Counted from the first letter of the stretch, positions 20,228 to 31,913 are shown. The stretch is 64,000 nt of DNA from Paracoccus cavernae (GCA_030410095.1 JAUFRC010000001.1:2616501-2680500); one strand, 5' to 3'. The notes: generated from the letters alone by a model not told the origin. Translations and numbers: made by a program.

Positions 20228-20717
20228 ACGCAAATTCCTGCAATCCGGCCTGCTCGTCGCCCTTGGCGGCGGGCTCGCCGCCTGCGGCTTCACGCCGGTT
20301 TACGGTCCTTCGGGGCCGGGAACCAAGCTTTTCGGCAAGGTCCGCGCCGCCGATCCCAAAACGGTCGACGATTTCGCCTTCGTGCGCCGCGTTACCGAGC
20401 GTTTGGGCCCGCCGCAGGATGTCGCCTTCGATCTGGGCTATAATCTGCGCATCGCCATCGTGCCCCAAGCGATTACCCCCGACGAAATCACGACGCGCTA
20501 TGCGCTCAACGGCAGCGCCGAATTCACCCTGACCGATGCGGTGACCGGCAAGGTCGTCACGCGTGGTCAGGTCAACAACTTCTCCTCCTATTCGACGACC
20601 GGCACCACCATCGCCACCATGTCGTCGGAGCAGGACGCCCATGACCGGCTCGCCTTCATGCTCGCCGATCAGGTGATCACCCGCCTTTACGGCGCGGTCC
20701 CTGCGGGAACGCCGTGA
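20214..20717 (+). CDS. lptE: LPS assembly lipoprotein LptE
   Basis: 167 residues. Twin-arginine-like start [13 protein letters not shown], lipobox [14 protein letters not shown] typical of LptE, then the conserved [13 protein letters not shown] and [15 protein letters not shown] stretches. LptE plugs the LptD barrel that inserts lipopolysaccharide in the outer membrane. Order leuS-lptE-holA is conserved in many alphaproteobacteria. Overlaps leuS by 14 and holA by 4 bases. The frame is intact. Confidence 0.9.
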   Translation: MSSSRRKFLQSGLLVALGGGLAACGFTPVYGPSGPGTKLFGKVRAADPKTVDDFAFVRRVTERLGPPQDVAFDLGYNLRIAIVPQAITPDEITTRYALNGSAEFTLTDAVTGKVVTRGQVNNFSSYSTTGTTIATMSSEQDAHDRLAFMLADQVITRLYGAVPAGTP

Positions 20718-21740
20718 ACCTCAAAGGCGCAGAAATCGCCCGTTATCTGGCCAAGCCGGACCCGACGCGGCCCGCACTTCTGATCTACGGGCAGGATGCG
20801 ATGCGCGTTGCGCTCAAACGTGCCGAGGCGGTCAAGGCCCTGACCGGCCCCAATGCCGAAGAGGAAATGCGTCTGACCCGCATGGCAGGCGCGGAATTGC
20901 GCAAAGATCCCGCGCTGCTGCTCGATGCGGTCAAGGCGGTGGGATTTTTCCCGGCCAGCGCGTGGTTTTGCTCGACGATACGCCCGACAGCGCTGCCCCC
21001 GCCATCGGCGCGGCGATCGAGGAATGGCGCGCGGGCGATGCGGTGATCGTGGTTGCGGCGGGCGCGCTCAACAAAAACTCCGCCCTGCGCAAGATCTTCG
21101 AGCCCCATCGCGCGGCCGTCGCAGCCCCCGTCTATGACGACCCGCCCGGCGAAGAGGAAATCAACCGCTGGCTTTCGGATGCCGGTCTGCGCAACGTCCC
21201 CGAGAGGCGATGAAGGATCTTGTGGCGCTGTCGCGCACCATCGATCCCGGCGACTTCCGCCAAACGGTCGAAAAGATCGCGCTCTACAAATTCGGCGACG
21301 AAAGCCCGCTGACACCTGCCGAAATCGCGGGCCTCGCCCCCGCCACGATCGATGCCGAGCTGGACGATCTCATCGCCGCCGTGGCCGAGGGCCGCAGCGA
21401 CGCCTTTGCCGGTCTCATGCGCCGGATCGAGGCGCAGGGCACGACGCCGGTATCGCTCTGCATCGCGGCTTTGCGCCATTTCCGCACGCTCCATCAGGCC
21501 GCGGCCGATCCCGACGGACCCGCGCAGGGCATGGCGAAACTGCGCCCGCCGGTCTTCGGCCCGCGCCGCGACCGCATGGCGCGGCAGCTGCAAAGCTGGG
21601 GAATGCGCTCGCTCGAAGAGGCGATCCACCATCTGATCGACACCGATCTCGTGCTGCGCTCTTCCAGCCGCGCGCCGGCGATGGCGGTGATGGAACGCGC
21701 GCTGATCCGCCTGACCATGATGCCGCGGAGCCGTCGGTGA
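20714..21740 (+). CDS. holA: DNA polymerase III subunit delta
   Basis: Clamp-loader subunit that opens the beta clamp. About 342 residues with the family features LLIYGQDAMRV, the beta-binding region FFPGQRVVLLDD and C-terminal RTIDPGDFRQTVEKIALYKFGDES. Two bases are missing: a G near 20954 (CCCGG for CCCGGG) and a C at 21201-21204; the joined junctions read FFPGQRVV and RNVPREAMKDL. Starts inside the lptE stop (ATGA-type overlap) and ends overlapping the GTG of the flavoprotein. Confidence 0.93.
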
Positions 21741-22953
21741 GCCTTGACGCACTGGTGATCGGCGCGGGCCCTGCAGGGCTGATGGCGGCCGAAGTGCTGT
21801 CCGCAGGCGGGGCGAAGGTAGTGATCGCCGAGGCCATGCCTACGCCCGCACGCAAGTTCCTCATGGCGGGAAAATCGGGTCTGAACCTGACCAAGGACGA
21901 GCCGAGGCAGGCCTTCATCAGCCATTTTTCCGGCAGTTGTGCCCAATCTGCGCCCGATGCGACGGCGGCAGCGCCCGTTGGATATTTGGGCATGGAAGAT
22001 TTCGCGGCCGCCGAGGTCATGGCCTGGGCCGAGGGGTTGGGGATCCCGCTTTTCGCAGGCTCCACGGGGCGGGTTTTCCCGCGCGGCATGAAGGGCTCTC
22101 CCTTGCTGCGGGCATGGCTCGCGCGGCTGGACCGGCAGGGGGTCGCGCTGCACAAGCGTTGGCGCTGGAGCGGGTTCGAGGATGGCGCGTTCCGCTTCGA
22201 GAGACCGGAGGGCGCGCAGTTCCTGCGTCCCCAAGTCGCGGTTCTCGCGCTTGGCGGGGCGAGCTGGCCCAAACTCGGTTCGGACGGGGCATGGGTTGAA
22301 GGGCTGCGCGGGGCAGGGGTCGGGATTGCCGGTTTCCGTCCGGCGAATATGGGCTTTCGCGTCGATTGGTCCGAACAGATGGCCCGGCACTTCGGGGCGG
22401 CGGTCAAGGGCGTCGCCATCCATGTCGGCGGCCGGATCGGGCGCGGCGAATGGGTGGTCACACAAGACGGAATCGAGGGCGGCGGGATCTACGAGCTGGC
22501 TTCGGCGATCCGCGACGGAGCGCTTGCCACCGTCGATCTTGCGCCTGATGTAAGCCTTGACGTACTGGCTTCGCGGCTGGCCAAAGCACCCGCGAAACTC
22601 TCGCTCGGCAACCGCTTGCGGCGGGTTCTGGGCGATCCGGTCCGTGCGGCTTTGGCGCTGGAATGGGGCGGCCTCTGCCTGCGGATGCGGGCGCTTTGGC
22701 CGCGCTTCTCAAGGCTTTGCCGTTGCGCCATGCAGGCCCTGCGGGGCTGGAGCGCGCGATTTCTTCGGCCGGCGGGATCAGCGCGGATGCCCTGAATGCC
22801 GATCTTTCGCTCAGGGCCATGCCCCATGTTTTCGCGGCGGGAGAGATGCTCGACTGGGAGGCGCCGACGGGCGGCTATCTGCTGACCGGCTGCCTGTCCT
22901 CGGGCCGCAAGGCGGGGCAGGGTGCCTTGGCCTATCTCGCCAAAGCGCGCTGA
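21737..22953 (+). CDS. BaiN/HI0933-like flavoprotein (TIGR03862 type)
   Basis: About 405 residues. FAD-binding GxGxxG in VIGAGPAGLMAAEVL, followed by ARKFLMAGKSGLNLTKDE, GSTGRVFPRGMKGSP and the C-terminal FAD motif AGEMLDWEAPTGGYLLTGCLSSG, the pattern of the HI0933/BaiN family. Substrate unknown. GTG start overlaps the holA stop. A G is missing in the run at 22665-22668; restored reading EWGRPLPADAGAL. The stretch 21925-22010 aligns poorly with what I expect of the family and may hide paired errors. In related genomes parB often lies beside holA; here it does not follow. Confidence 0.83.
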
Positions 22954-23519
22954 TAGGCCGGACGCGCGCGCATTCTTTCGAGATAATCGGTCAGGCGATG
23001 CTCGGTGATCGGGAATTTCGCGGTCAGCGCCCATGAGAGGCAATTGGCGAGGATGAAATCGGGCACCGTCATCTGGTCGCCCATGAGGTAAGCGCCCTCG
23101 CCCATGCGGTTGACCAGCACCTTCTGGCTTTGCTCGAACTCCCAGCGCAGGGTGTTTTTAATGCCCGCAAGCCGCATTTCCTCGGGGAGGATGAAGCTGT
23201 GACGTGCGGCGAGCCAAAGCGCCGCGTCAAATTCGTCGAGCAGGAATTGCGTCAGGCTGTCTTGGCGCGCCCGTGCCAGCGTGCCTGCCGGATGGGTCAG
23301 CGTGCCGTGGTGATCGGCAAGATAGGTCAGGATCGCCGTCGAATCCGTGACCGGCGTACCGTCGACGATCAGGATCGGGATCTTGCCCGCGGGATTGAGC
23401 GCAACGACGCCGGGCGAGCGCGGATTCTCCGCAACATGCTGATAAGGCGCACCAATTTCTTCGAGCATCCACAGAACGCGCATCGCGCGGCTTCTGGTGG
23501 TTCCGATCACCTGATACAT
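22932..23519 (-). CDS. Glutathione S-transferase family protein
   Basis: 195 residues. N-terminal thioredoxin-like domain (YQVIGTTRSRAMRVLWMLEE, cis-Pro loop GKIPILIVDG, glutathione-binding VTDSTAILTYLAD) and an alpha-helical C-terminal domain with GDQMTVPDFILANCL. The region near Thr8-Ser10 is where the catalytic Ser or Cys lies in related GSTs. Substrate unknown. The 3' end overlaps that of the flavoprotein gene by 22 bases on the opposite strand. The frame is intact. Confidence 0.88.
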   Translation of the reverse strand: MYQVIGTTRSRAMRVLWMLEEIGAPYQHVAENPRSPGVVALNPAGKIPILIVDGTPVTDSTAILTYLADHHGTLTHPAGTLARARQDSLTQFLLDEFDAALWLAARHSFILPEEMRLAGIKNTLRWEFEQSQKVLVNRMGEGAYLMGDQMTVPDFILANCLSWALTAKFPITEHRLTDYLERMRARPAYQRALAR

Positions 23520-23698
23520 CTCGCCCCCCATTTCCCCTTCGGCAAGAATACCGCGCGCGCGCCTGACCGGCAACGCATCCTAGCCATGCGCTTTTTGCAT
23601 GGCTTTGCCCGCCGCTATGCGTCCTGCGCGGTGCGGCCGGTTGACGCAGCACGGCCGGAGGCGCAGGCTTCGCCGTCATCCCGATCCGGAGCACGCCT

Positions 23699-24972
23699 TT
23701 GTCGCAAACCCCAAGCCATTCCCCAGCGGCGCGCGCGTCGCTGTTCACGCCCATCCTGATCGGCGGCTCGATCATCTTGCTGATCAACTTCGCCTTGCGC
23801 GCCAGTTTCGGCGTCTTCCAGATTCCGATCGCCGAAGAATTCGGCTGGCCGCGCACCGATTTCTCGCTGGCCATCGCGATCCAGAACCTTGCTTGGGGCA
23901 TCGGACAGCCGCTTTTCGGCGCTTTGGCCGAGAAATGGGGCGACCGTTTCGCCATCGTTCTGGGCGTCTTCCTTTACGCATTGGGACTGGTGATGAGCGC
24001 CTATGCCACCACCCCCGAGGCGATGCAGCTTTGGGAGGTCGCGGTCGGATTCGGCGTTGCGGGCACGGGTTTCGGCGTCATCCTTGCGGTGATCGGCCGC
24101 GCGGCGAGCGACGAGAACCGCAGCCTTGCACTCGGGATCGCGACGGCTGCCGGATCGGCGGGGCAGGTCGTCGGCGCCCCTCTGGCAGAGATCCTGCTGG
24201 CCTATTTCAGCTGGCAGAGCGTCTTCATCATCTTCGGCGCACTGTCGCTTCTGATCCTGCTGTTCCTGCCGCTTCTGGGTAAAAGGCCGCGCCGATGGCC
24301 AGCCGCAGCGAGCTGGAAGCAAGCCTCGGAACGGTTCTCAAACGCGCTTTCCGCGACCCGTCCTATCTGATGATCTTCGCGGGCTTTTTCTCTTGCGGCT
24401 ACCAGCTTGCCTTCATCACCGCGCATTTCCCCGCGATGATCGCCGAGATGTGCGGCCCGATCATGCCGGGCGGGATGCTGGATTCCGTCGGGATTTCAAC
24501 GACATCCATTCTCGGCGCGGTGGCGATTTCGGTGATCGGTCTGGCCAATATCGCGGGCTCGATCTTCGCGGGCTGGCTGGGCAAGCGCTATACCAAGAAA
24601 TACCTGCTGGCCGCGATCTATACGCTGCGCACCATCGCCTCGGCGACCTTCATCCTGATGCCGATCACGCCGACAAGCGTGCTGGTCTTTTCGCTGGTCA
24701 TGGGCGCGCTTTGGCTTGCCACGGTTCCGCTGACCTCGGGGCTGGTCGCCTATATCTACGGGCTGCGCTATATGGGCACTCTCTACGGGTTCGTCTTCCT
24801 GTCGCATCAGCTGGGGTCCTTCCTCGGGGTCTGGCTGGGCGGCTGGATGTATGACCTTTACGGCGACTACACGCTGGTCTGGTGGGTGGGCGTCGGCATT
24901 GGTGCCTTCTCGGCGCTGATCCATCTGCCGATCCGCGAGAAACCGATGAACATTTCGGCCGTCGCGGCCTGA
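23699..24972 (+). CDS. MFS transporter (OxlT/monocarboxylate-like)
   Basis: About 424 residues with 12 predicted membrane helices. N-half ILLINFALRASFGVFQIPIAEEFGW and the loop LAEKWGDRF resemble OxlT/MCT-type carriers for organic acids; the second half ends in GWMYDLYGDYTLVWW. One A is missing in the run at 24281-24284, joining LLGKKAAPMASR. No neighbouring catabolic gene points to the substrate. TTG or ATG start near 23699 is uncertain. Confidence 0.82.
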
Positions 24973-25045
24973 GATTGCACAACCGGCCGCCCCCGCATTC
25001 CGTTTCGGCATGGAGGGCGGCCCGAAACCAAGGTAACGGTCGCCA

Positions 25046-26007
25046 ATGTATGGGCATCGCAGCATTCCTGACGGCGCGGCAAGTTCCGCCACAAGCAAGG
25101 TCGCGATCCTGCTTGCGCTCTATAATGGTGCCGATTTTCTGCGCGAACAGCTTGATAGTCTGGTCGCGCAAAGCCACGGCAGCTGGAGCCTGACCATCAG
25201 CGATGACGGCTCGCAGGACGACAGCCGCGCGCTTGCCGAGGCCTTCGCGGCCGCCCATCCCGACCGCGAGATCCGCCTGATCGACGGGCCGCGCAAAGGT
25301 CCGGCCGCGAATTTCCGCCATCTGCTGGCGCATGTCCCCCATGATGCCGGTTTCGTCGCTTTCTGCGATCAGGACGACATCTGGATGGAGGACAAGCTGG
25401 CGCGGGCAATCGGCGATCTGGCGGCAGAGCAGGGGCCCGCGATCTGGTGCAGCCGCGCGCAGGTGACCTCCGATACCCTGACCCCGCTCGGCCTGACCCC
25501 CGCGCCCAGACATCCGCCTTCTTTCACCAATGCGCTGATCCAGAACATCGTGATCGGCCACACGCTGACCCTCAACCGCGCGGCTTTTGCGCTGGTCGCC
25601 GCCGCCAATGCCGAGGCGGGCCCGGTCGTGATGCATGATTGGTGGATCTACCAGCTCGTGAGCGGTGCCGGCGGCAGGGTGGTTTGGAGCGACGCGCCCT
25701 CGACGCTTTACCGGCAGCACCGCCGCAATGCGGTCGGCGGGCAGGGCGGCGCGATGGCGCAATGGGCGGCGATGCGGCGCATGGGCGGCGACGAACACCA
25801 AAGCTGGAACCGGGTCACTCTCGCCGCGCTTGCAGCCTCGCGACTGCGCCTGACCCCGAAAACCGCGCGGTGCTCGACGATTTCGCGGTGATGCAGGGCA
25901 GCGGGGCGCTCAGACGGCTCGCGGCTTTGCGCCGCAGCAAGATCCGCCGCCAAACCACCGCCGCGCAATCCGCCCTTTGGCTGAGCACCGCGCTCGGCTG
26001 GCTCTGA
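25046..26007 (+). CDS. Glycosyltransferase family 2
   Basis: About 320 residues of GT-A fold: VAILLALYNGADFLREQLDSL, SDDGSQDDS and the metal-binding DxD region AFCDQDDIWMEDKL, then MHDWWIYQL typical of rhamnosyl/galactosyl transferases of this group. It adds a sugar to a surface glycan in the cytoplasm. A C is missing near 25856; joined reading RLTPENRAVLDDF. First gene of a run with 26066, 27251 and 28292, all on the plus strand. Confidence 0.85.
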
Positions 26008-26065
26008 CGGGTTGAACTTTGGCCCCCGCTCAGCCAGCTTCGCGCCAACCGCATCCGGAGGGAAT

Positions 26066-27258
26066 ATGCGCCTGATATTGTCGCCGGGGATCCTGAGCCT
26101 GATCCTCGGCTATACGATGAGCCAGTTTTACCGGGCCTTCCTTGCCGTCCTGACCCCGACCCTTTCGGCCGAGATCGGCGCGGGCCCTGCGGATTTGGCA
26201 TTGTCTTCAGGGCTTTGGTATATCTCCTTTGCCGCGATGCAGCTGCCGGTCGGTTGGGCTCTGGACAAGTTCGGGCCGCGGCTGACGGTTTCGACCCTGC
26301 TGGCTTTGGGCGGCGGCGGCGGAGCCGCGCTTTTCTCGCTGGCCACCGCGCCCTGGCACCTGCATGTCGCGATGGTCATGCTGGGGATCGGCTGCGCGCC
26401 GGTCATGGTCGGCAGCTATTTCATCTTCGCCCGCACCCTGCCCGCGACCGCCATGAGCACGGCCGGCGGCGCGGTGGTCGGGATCGGCTCGCTCGGCAAT
26501 ATGCTGGGGCCGCGCCGCTGGTCTGGCTGATCGGAGAGATCGGCTGGCGTCCGACCATGATCGGCCTTGCCGTCGTCACGCTGATGGTCGCGGCGACGAT
26601 CTTCGCCTTCGTGACCGATCCGGCCAAGCTTGCCTCGGACCAGCCCAAAAGCTCGCTGAGGGGACTTTTGAAGGTGCGCGAGCTGCGCTTCATCCTGCCG
26701 CTTCTGGGCGTGACCTATGCGGCCTCGGCCTGTATCCGCGGGCTTTGGGCCGGCCCCTATCTGACGGAAGTCTTCGGCGCGAGCGACAATCTGATCGGCT
26801 GGGTGACCCTTGGCATGGGGATCGCGATGGTCACCGCGAACCTCTCGGTCGGAAGGGTCGTGCGGCTCTTCGGATCGGACAAGCGCACCTCGATCGCCAA
26901 TACCTTGCTGCTGGTCGGTGTACTGACCAGCCTGTGGCTGTTCCCCGGCACCAGCCTGACGCTATCGGCGATCCTGCTGGTTATGGTCTGCATCTCGGAC
27001 AGCAGCTATTCGCTTATCATGGCGCATGGCCGCGCCTTCATCCCGCAACATCTGGTGGGAAGGGGCATCACCTTCCTCAACATGGTGTCGATTGCAGGGG
27101 TGGGCGTGATGCAGTTCATCTCGCGGCCGGTCTATCTGGCGGCTTCGGCCAACCATGCTCCTGCAGCCGCCTATAGCTATATCTTCCTCTTTTTCCTGAT
27201 TCCGCTCATCATCGGGTTGGTCTTTTACTTCTTCAGCCCCGAGGACGGCCATGTCTGA
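26066..27258 (+). CDS. MFS transporter
   Basis: About 397 residues, 12 hydrophobic segments. Starts ILGYTMSQFYRAFLAVLTPTL and has a loop GWALDKFGPRLTV. One G is missing in the run at 26509-26512 (joined GNMLGAAPLVWLIG). GGAGGG precedes the ATG. It ends 8 bases inside the GT4 gene, so it belongs to the glycan operon; a role in exporting or importing a sugar or precursor is only inference. Confidence 0.8.
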
Positions 27259-28295
27259 CACATCCCTTTCCGACATCGAGGTCGTCGCGCCCAACCTCAA
27301 GAAACGGCTGTCCGGCGTGACCTCGACCGTGGTGCGGCTGATCCCGATCCAGCGCAAAATGATCGCGATCACGACCACCGGACCGGGCCTGCCGGCCGAG
27401 CTGCCGCATATCACGCTCGGCCAAGCCGCGCTCATTCCACGCAACCGCTGGCGCGTCTGGCATGCGCGGCGCAACACGGAATGGCGCTGGGGCTGTTGCT
27501 GCGCCATGTGCTGCGGCGCAAATACCGGCTGCTTTTCACCTCGGCGGCGCAGCGCCACCACACCGGTTTCACCCGCTGGCTGATCCGCAAGCAGGATGCG
27601 CTGATCGCGACCTCGCCGCAGGCGGCAAGCTATCTCGAGCGTCCGGCGACGGTCATCCTGCACGGCGTCGACACCACGATTTTCCACCCGACAACGGACA
27701 AGTCCGCGCTCCGCCGCGAGCTGGGCCTTGATCCCGATGCGGTGCTGATCGGCTGTTTCGGCCGCGTACGCGCACAAAAAGGCGTCGACCTTCTCGTCGA
27801 GGCCGCGCTGCGGCTGTTCCCTCGCGCCCCCGCGCCCAGATGATCTTCACCGGCCGCATCACCGCCGACAACCGTGCCTTTGCCGACGAATTGCTGGCGA
27901 AACTGAAGGCCGCAGGGCTTGATGGCCGCGTGCGCTTTCTGGGCGAAATCCCGTGGGAAGAGGTCGTGCGCCATTATCAGGCCCTCGATCTTTTCGCGGC
28001 CCCCGCACGATGGGAGGGCTTCGGCCTGACCCCGCTCGAGGCGATGGCCTGCGGCATTCCGACCGTGGCGAGCCGCGTCGGGGCCTATGAGGCGCTGATC
28101 CGCGAGGATGTCACCGGCTCTCTGGTCGCCAAGGATGATGCCGAGGCACTGACCGCCGCGCTGGCGCGTTGGCTCGACGACGATGCCGGCCGCGTCGCGG
28201 CAGGTCAGGCCGCGCGCGCCCATGTCGTCGAAAACCACGCGATCGAGGGCGAAGCCCGCGCCATTGTCGGCGTCTATCGCGGGCTTTTGGGATGA
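27251..28295 (+). CDS. Glycosyltransferase family 4
   Basis: About 348 residues of GT-B fold. Second Rossmann domain: LIGCFGRVRAQKGVDLLVEA, MIFTGRI and the nucleotide-sugar motif WEGFGLTPLEAMACGIPTVA (EX7E type). Two one-base losses: AA for AAA at 27478 and a C-run at 27827-27831 (joined RAPRAQMIFTG). ATGA-type overlap with the following GT29-like gene. Probably extends a lipopolysaccharide core or capsule. Confidence 0.85.
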
Positions 28296-28906
28296 ACCGG
28301 CTGCGCTTTTATCTCGCGCGGCTGCTGCGCGACGAGGCGGCGCTGCAACAGCTTTCGATCCCGCAAAGCGTGCTGACGGATGCGCTGGAGGGCAAAAGGA
28401 TCGCGCTGATCGGCAATGCCCGCGCGCTGGCCGAGAGCGCTTTTGGCGCGGAAATCGACGCCGCCGACCTGGTGATCCGCATCAACCGCGCGCCGATGCC
28501 TGCGCCCGCAAGCCACGGCACGCGTACCGATTGGCTGGCGCTGGCGACCCGCCTGCCCGATGCCGACCGCGCCCGCCTCGAACCGGCGCGCCTCCTGTGG
28601 ATGTCGCACAAACGCAAGCGGCTGGACTACGCCAGCGCGACCAGTCCGGGCTTTTACCTGCATCCTTTGTCCGATTACGCGGCACTCAAGACCGAGATCG
28701 GTGCCCCGCCCACGACCGGAGCAATGATGATCGACCTGATCGCGCGCTCGGATATGGCGGAGCTGCGGCTCTACGGCTTCGACTTCTTCGCCTCTCAATC
28801 CTTGTCGGGCAGCCGCACCGCCGCGCAGGTGCCCCATGATTTCGGCAGCGAAGCGGCCTGGGTCGGGGCTTTGCAGCAGCGCGACGCCCGCATCATCCGC
28901 CGCTAG
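28292..28906 (+). CDS. GT29 (sialyltransferase)-like glycosyltransferase
   Basis: 204 residues with an unbroken frame. The stretch IALIGNARALAES...GAEIDAADLVIRIN is a good match to sialylmotif L; PTTGAMMIDLIARSDMAELRLYGFDFF matches sialylmotif S; HDFGSE fits motif VS (H-x4-E). These are the CMP-sugar-binding and catalytic elements of family GT29, best known from animals and found in some alphaproteobacteria. It is the last gene of a glycan cluster (GT2, MFS, GT4). Donor could be CMP-Neu5Ac, Kdo or another CMP-ulosonate; no CMP-sialate synthesis gene lies in the window. Confidence 0.72.
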   Translation: MNRLRFYLARLLRDEAALQQLSIPQSVLTDALEGKRIALIGNARALAESAFGAEIDAADLVIRINRAPMPAPASHGTRTDWLALATRLPDADRARLEPARLLWMSHKRKRLDYASATSPGFYLHPLSDYAALKTEIGAPPTTGAMMIDLIARSDMAELRLYGFDFFASQSLSGSRTAAQVPHDFGSEAAWVGALQQRDARIIRR

Positions 28907-29062
28907 GGCCCGCTACGGCAAAGCCGGATCGGTCACTTCGCCAAAAGTCTTGGCAGAATGCCTGATTTTTGCCGCTCTGCCAGTCAAAATGACCGATACT
29001 CGCTTTTACTTTCGCGAATTCCCACCTATATCGGCTCGTCTTGTTTTGAAGGAGACCCCCGA

Positions 29063-30099
29063 ATGGGCTACAAGGTTGTTGTCGCCGGCGCCACGGGGAA
29101 CGTGGGCCGCGAAATGCTGAATATTCTGGCCGAGCGCCAGTTCCCTGCTGATGAGGTTGTTGCTCTGGCTTCGCGCCGGAGCATGGGCACTGAAGTCAGC
29201 TATGGCGACAAGACACTGAAGACCAAGGACATCGAGGGTTTCGACTTTACCGGCTACGACATGGCGCTTTTCGCCATCGGCTCGGATGCGACCAAGCAAT
29301 ATGCACCGATCGCCGCCAGCCAGGGCTGCGTCGTCATCGATAACTCGTCGCTCTACCGCTACGACCCGGAAATCCCGCTGATCGTGCCCGAGGTGAACCC
29401 CGAGGCGATCGAGGATTACCGCAACAAAATGATCATCGCGAACCCCAACTGCTCGACCGCGCAGATGGTTGTCGCGCTGAAGCCGATCCATGACCGCGCG
29501 CGCATCAAACGCGTCGTCGTCTCGACCTACCAGTCGGTTTCGGGCGCGGGCAAAGACGGCATCGACGAGCTGTGGGACCAGACCAAGGGCATGTATGTGC
29601 CGGGTCAGGAAGTCTCGCCCAAGAAATTCCAAAAGCAGATCGCGTTCAACGTGATCCCGCAAATCGACGTCTTCCTCGACAGTGGCGACACCAAGGAAGA
29701 GTGGAAAATGGCGGCCGAGACCAAGAAGATCCTGGATACCTCGATCAAGGTCACCGCGACCTGCGTCCGCGTTCCGGTTTTCGTCGGCCATTCGGAATCG
29801 ATCAACGTCGAGACCGAGGACTTCCTCGATGAAGACGAAGCCCGCGACCTGCTGCGCGAGGCCCCGGCCTTCTCGTCGTCGACAAGCGCGAGCCGGGCGG
29901 CTATGTCACGCCGGTCGAATCCGTCGGCGATTTCGCGACCTTCATCAGCCGTCTGCGTCAGGACGTGACCGTTGAAAACGGCCTGAACTTCTGGTGCGTC
30001 TCGGACAACCTGCGCAAAGGCGCGGCGCTGAACGCCGTCCAGATCGCCGAGCTTCTGGGCAACCGCGTCCTGAAAAAGGCTGATCGGCCAAATCGCTAA
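29063..30099 (+). CDS. asd: Aspartate-semialdehyde dehydrogenase
   Basis: Makes aspartate semialdehyde for lysine, diaminopimelate, threonine and methionine. About 345 residues: YKVVVAGATGNVGREML (NADP), catalytic Cys in NPNCSTAQMVV and active-site His in PVFVGHSESINVE. A G is missing near 29868 (CCCCGG for CCCCGGG), restoring EAPGLLVVDKREPGGYVTPVE. GAAGGAGA precedes the ATG. A strong terminator follows. It supplies the substrate pathway of dapB at 58 kb. Confidence 0.96.
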
Positions 30100-30119
30100 C
30101 TCAAGCGTGAACGAAAGTC

Positions 30120-30152
30120 AGAGGGCGTCCGGCGGGCGCCCTCTTGCTTTTT
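30120..30152 (+). terminator. Terminator of asd
   Basis: AGAGGGCG and CGCCCTCT around a nine-base loop, followed by TTGCTTTTT. Confidence 0.88.
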
Positions 30153-30244
30153 GATCCCTCCTCGCCGAGCGTTCGGGCATCCGGCTCCGCATGCGCCCGT
30201 CTCCGGACACGGCTCCGCGCGGCCTTTCCAGTCACGAGGCTTCC

Positions 30245-31874
30245 ATGCGCTTTTTCCTGATCTCCACCGCGGTCGCGGCCCTGTGCTCTCCGGCCTTCGC
30301 CGATCAGATCGAAACCGCGGCCCCCGTCCGCGAGGTCACGGTCTTCCCGTGGGGTGCCAGCGTGACGCGCAGCGCCGAGCTGACGGTCCCCGCCGGCAAA
30401 CACGAGCTCGTCATCCCCGGACTGCCCGAAGGCACCGATCCCGCGACCCTGCGCGTCACTGCCGATGGCGCGGTTCTGGGCGCGGTCTCGCTGCAGGAAG
30501 GTCGGGCGCTGCCCTCGGATGCCGGGAAAACCCCGAGATTGCGGCAGCCGAGGCCGAGGTCAACCGGCTCGAAACCGCCCTGCTCGAGCGTGACGCCCGC
30601 GTGAATGCGATCCTCGCCCGCGCGCAGGCCGCCGAGGACACGGTCGCCTTCCTGCTGGCCATGGCGGAATCCGACGGGCTGGCGCAAAGCGATATCGCCA
30701 CCCTCGCCAATAGCGTCGGCGCCGAGATCCTCAAGGCGCGCGAGACCGCGATTGCCGCCAATACCGAGGCCGCAGCCGCAGCCCAGGGCCGCGACGATGC
30801 CGAGCGCGCGCTGGAAAACGCCCGCGCCCGCCTTGACGCGCTGCGCCCGCCCGAAGGCGAAGGCCGCACCCTTGTCGTCGCGATCGAAGCCGGTGCGGAG
30901 CCGGTCCGGCTGTCGGTCACCAGCCTGACCGCGGATGCGCAATGGGAGCCGATCTATGACGCATGGCTTCAGCGCGAGGCAAAGACGCTGACACTCGACC
31001 GCGGCTTGATGATCGCGCAGAATTCGGGCGAGGATTGGCGCGACGTGAAGCTGATGCTCTCGAACTCGCGGCCCGCCGACCAGACCGCGCCCAGCGTCCT
31101 GACCCCGATTTTCGAGGAGACCTACAAGCCCTCGGCCGACAAGAGGATGTCCGATTACAGCTATGACGAAGGCTCGGCGCGTGTGGCCATGGCCCCCGCG
31201 CCGGTCATGGCCGAGGCGGCTTCGGTGATCACGGCCGGCATCCAATATGCGGGCGAAGTCGTGACCTATGTCTATCCCGAGCCTGTCACCATCCGCGACG
31301 GGGTCGATGCGCTGCGCCTCGAGCTCGATACGCACCAGCTGACCCCGAGATCCGCGCCGAAGCCGTCCCGACCCGCGACAGCACCGCCTATCTCGTGGCC
31401 GAGACCACCAACTCTCTCGATGACCTTCTGCTCCCCGGTCGGGTCACGCTCTACCGCGACGGCCTTTTGGCCGGCCAAAGCCGCATCGAGCAGACCCCTA
31501 CCCGCGACCGGCTGCAACTGGGCTTCGGCCCGATCGACGGCATGAAGGTCGAGTACCAGATCCCGAAGGAGGCGACCGGCGATCGCGGTATTCTGTCGAA
31601 ATCGAATACGGCAACGCGTTCGGCGATCCTGCGGGTCAGCAATCTGACCAACGAGAGCTGGCCTTTGCGGGTGATCGGTCAGGTTCCGGTCACGCGCCAG
31701 GACGATCTCAAGATCGGCTGGTCGTCCACGCCCGAACCCACGACGCAGGACCGCGACGGCCAGCGCGGGATTCTGGAATGGGATTCGACCATCGCGCCGG
31801 CACAGGTTCAGGACATCTCGCTCACTATCGATCTGAACTGGCCGGACGGAATGTCGATTCTCGGCAATTACTAA
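30245..31874 (+). CDS. MuiA-family (DUF4139) exported protein
   Basis: About 544 residues. Signal peptide MRFFLISTAVAALCSPAFA, N-terminal DUF4140 (VREVTVFPWGASVTRSAEL), a coiled-coil rich in Glu/Ala (about residues 95-190) and a C-terminal DUF4139 beta domain ending LTIDLNWPDGMSILGNY. The MuiA family was named for mucoidy inhibition; the biochemical role is unknown. Two C-run losses, at 30533-30536 and 31346-31349, restore AGKTPEIAAAEAE and LTPEIRAEAV. Periplasmic or surface location is inferred from the signal. Confidence 0.85.
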
Positions 31875-31913
31875 GTCCCGCCATTCCCGAGACCCCCGCG
31901 ATCAGGATACCGG

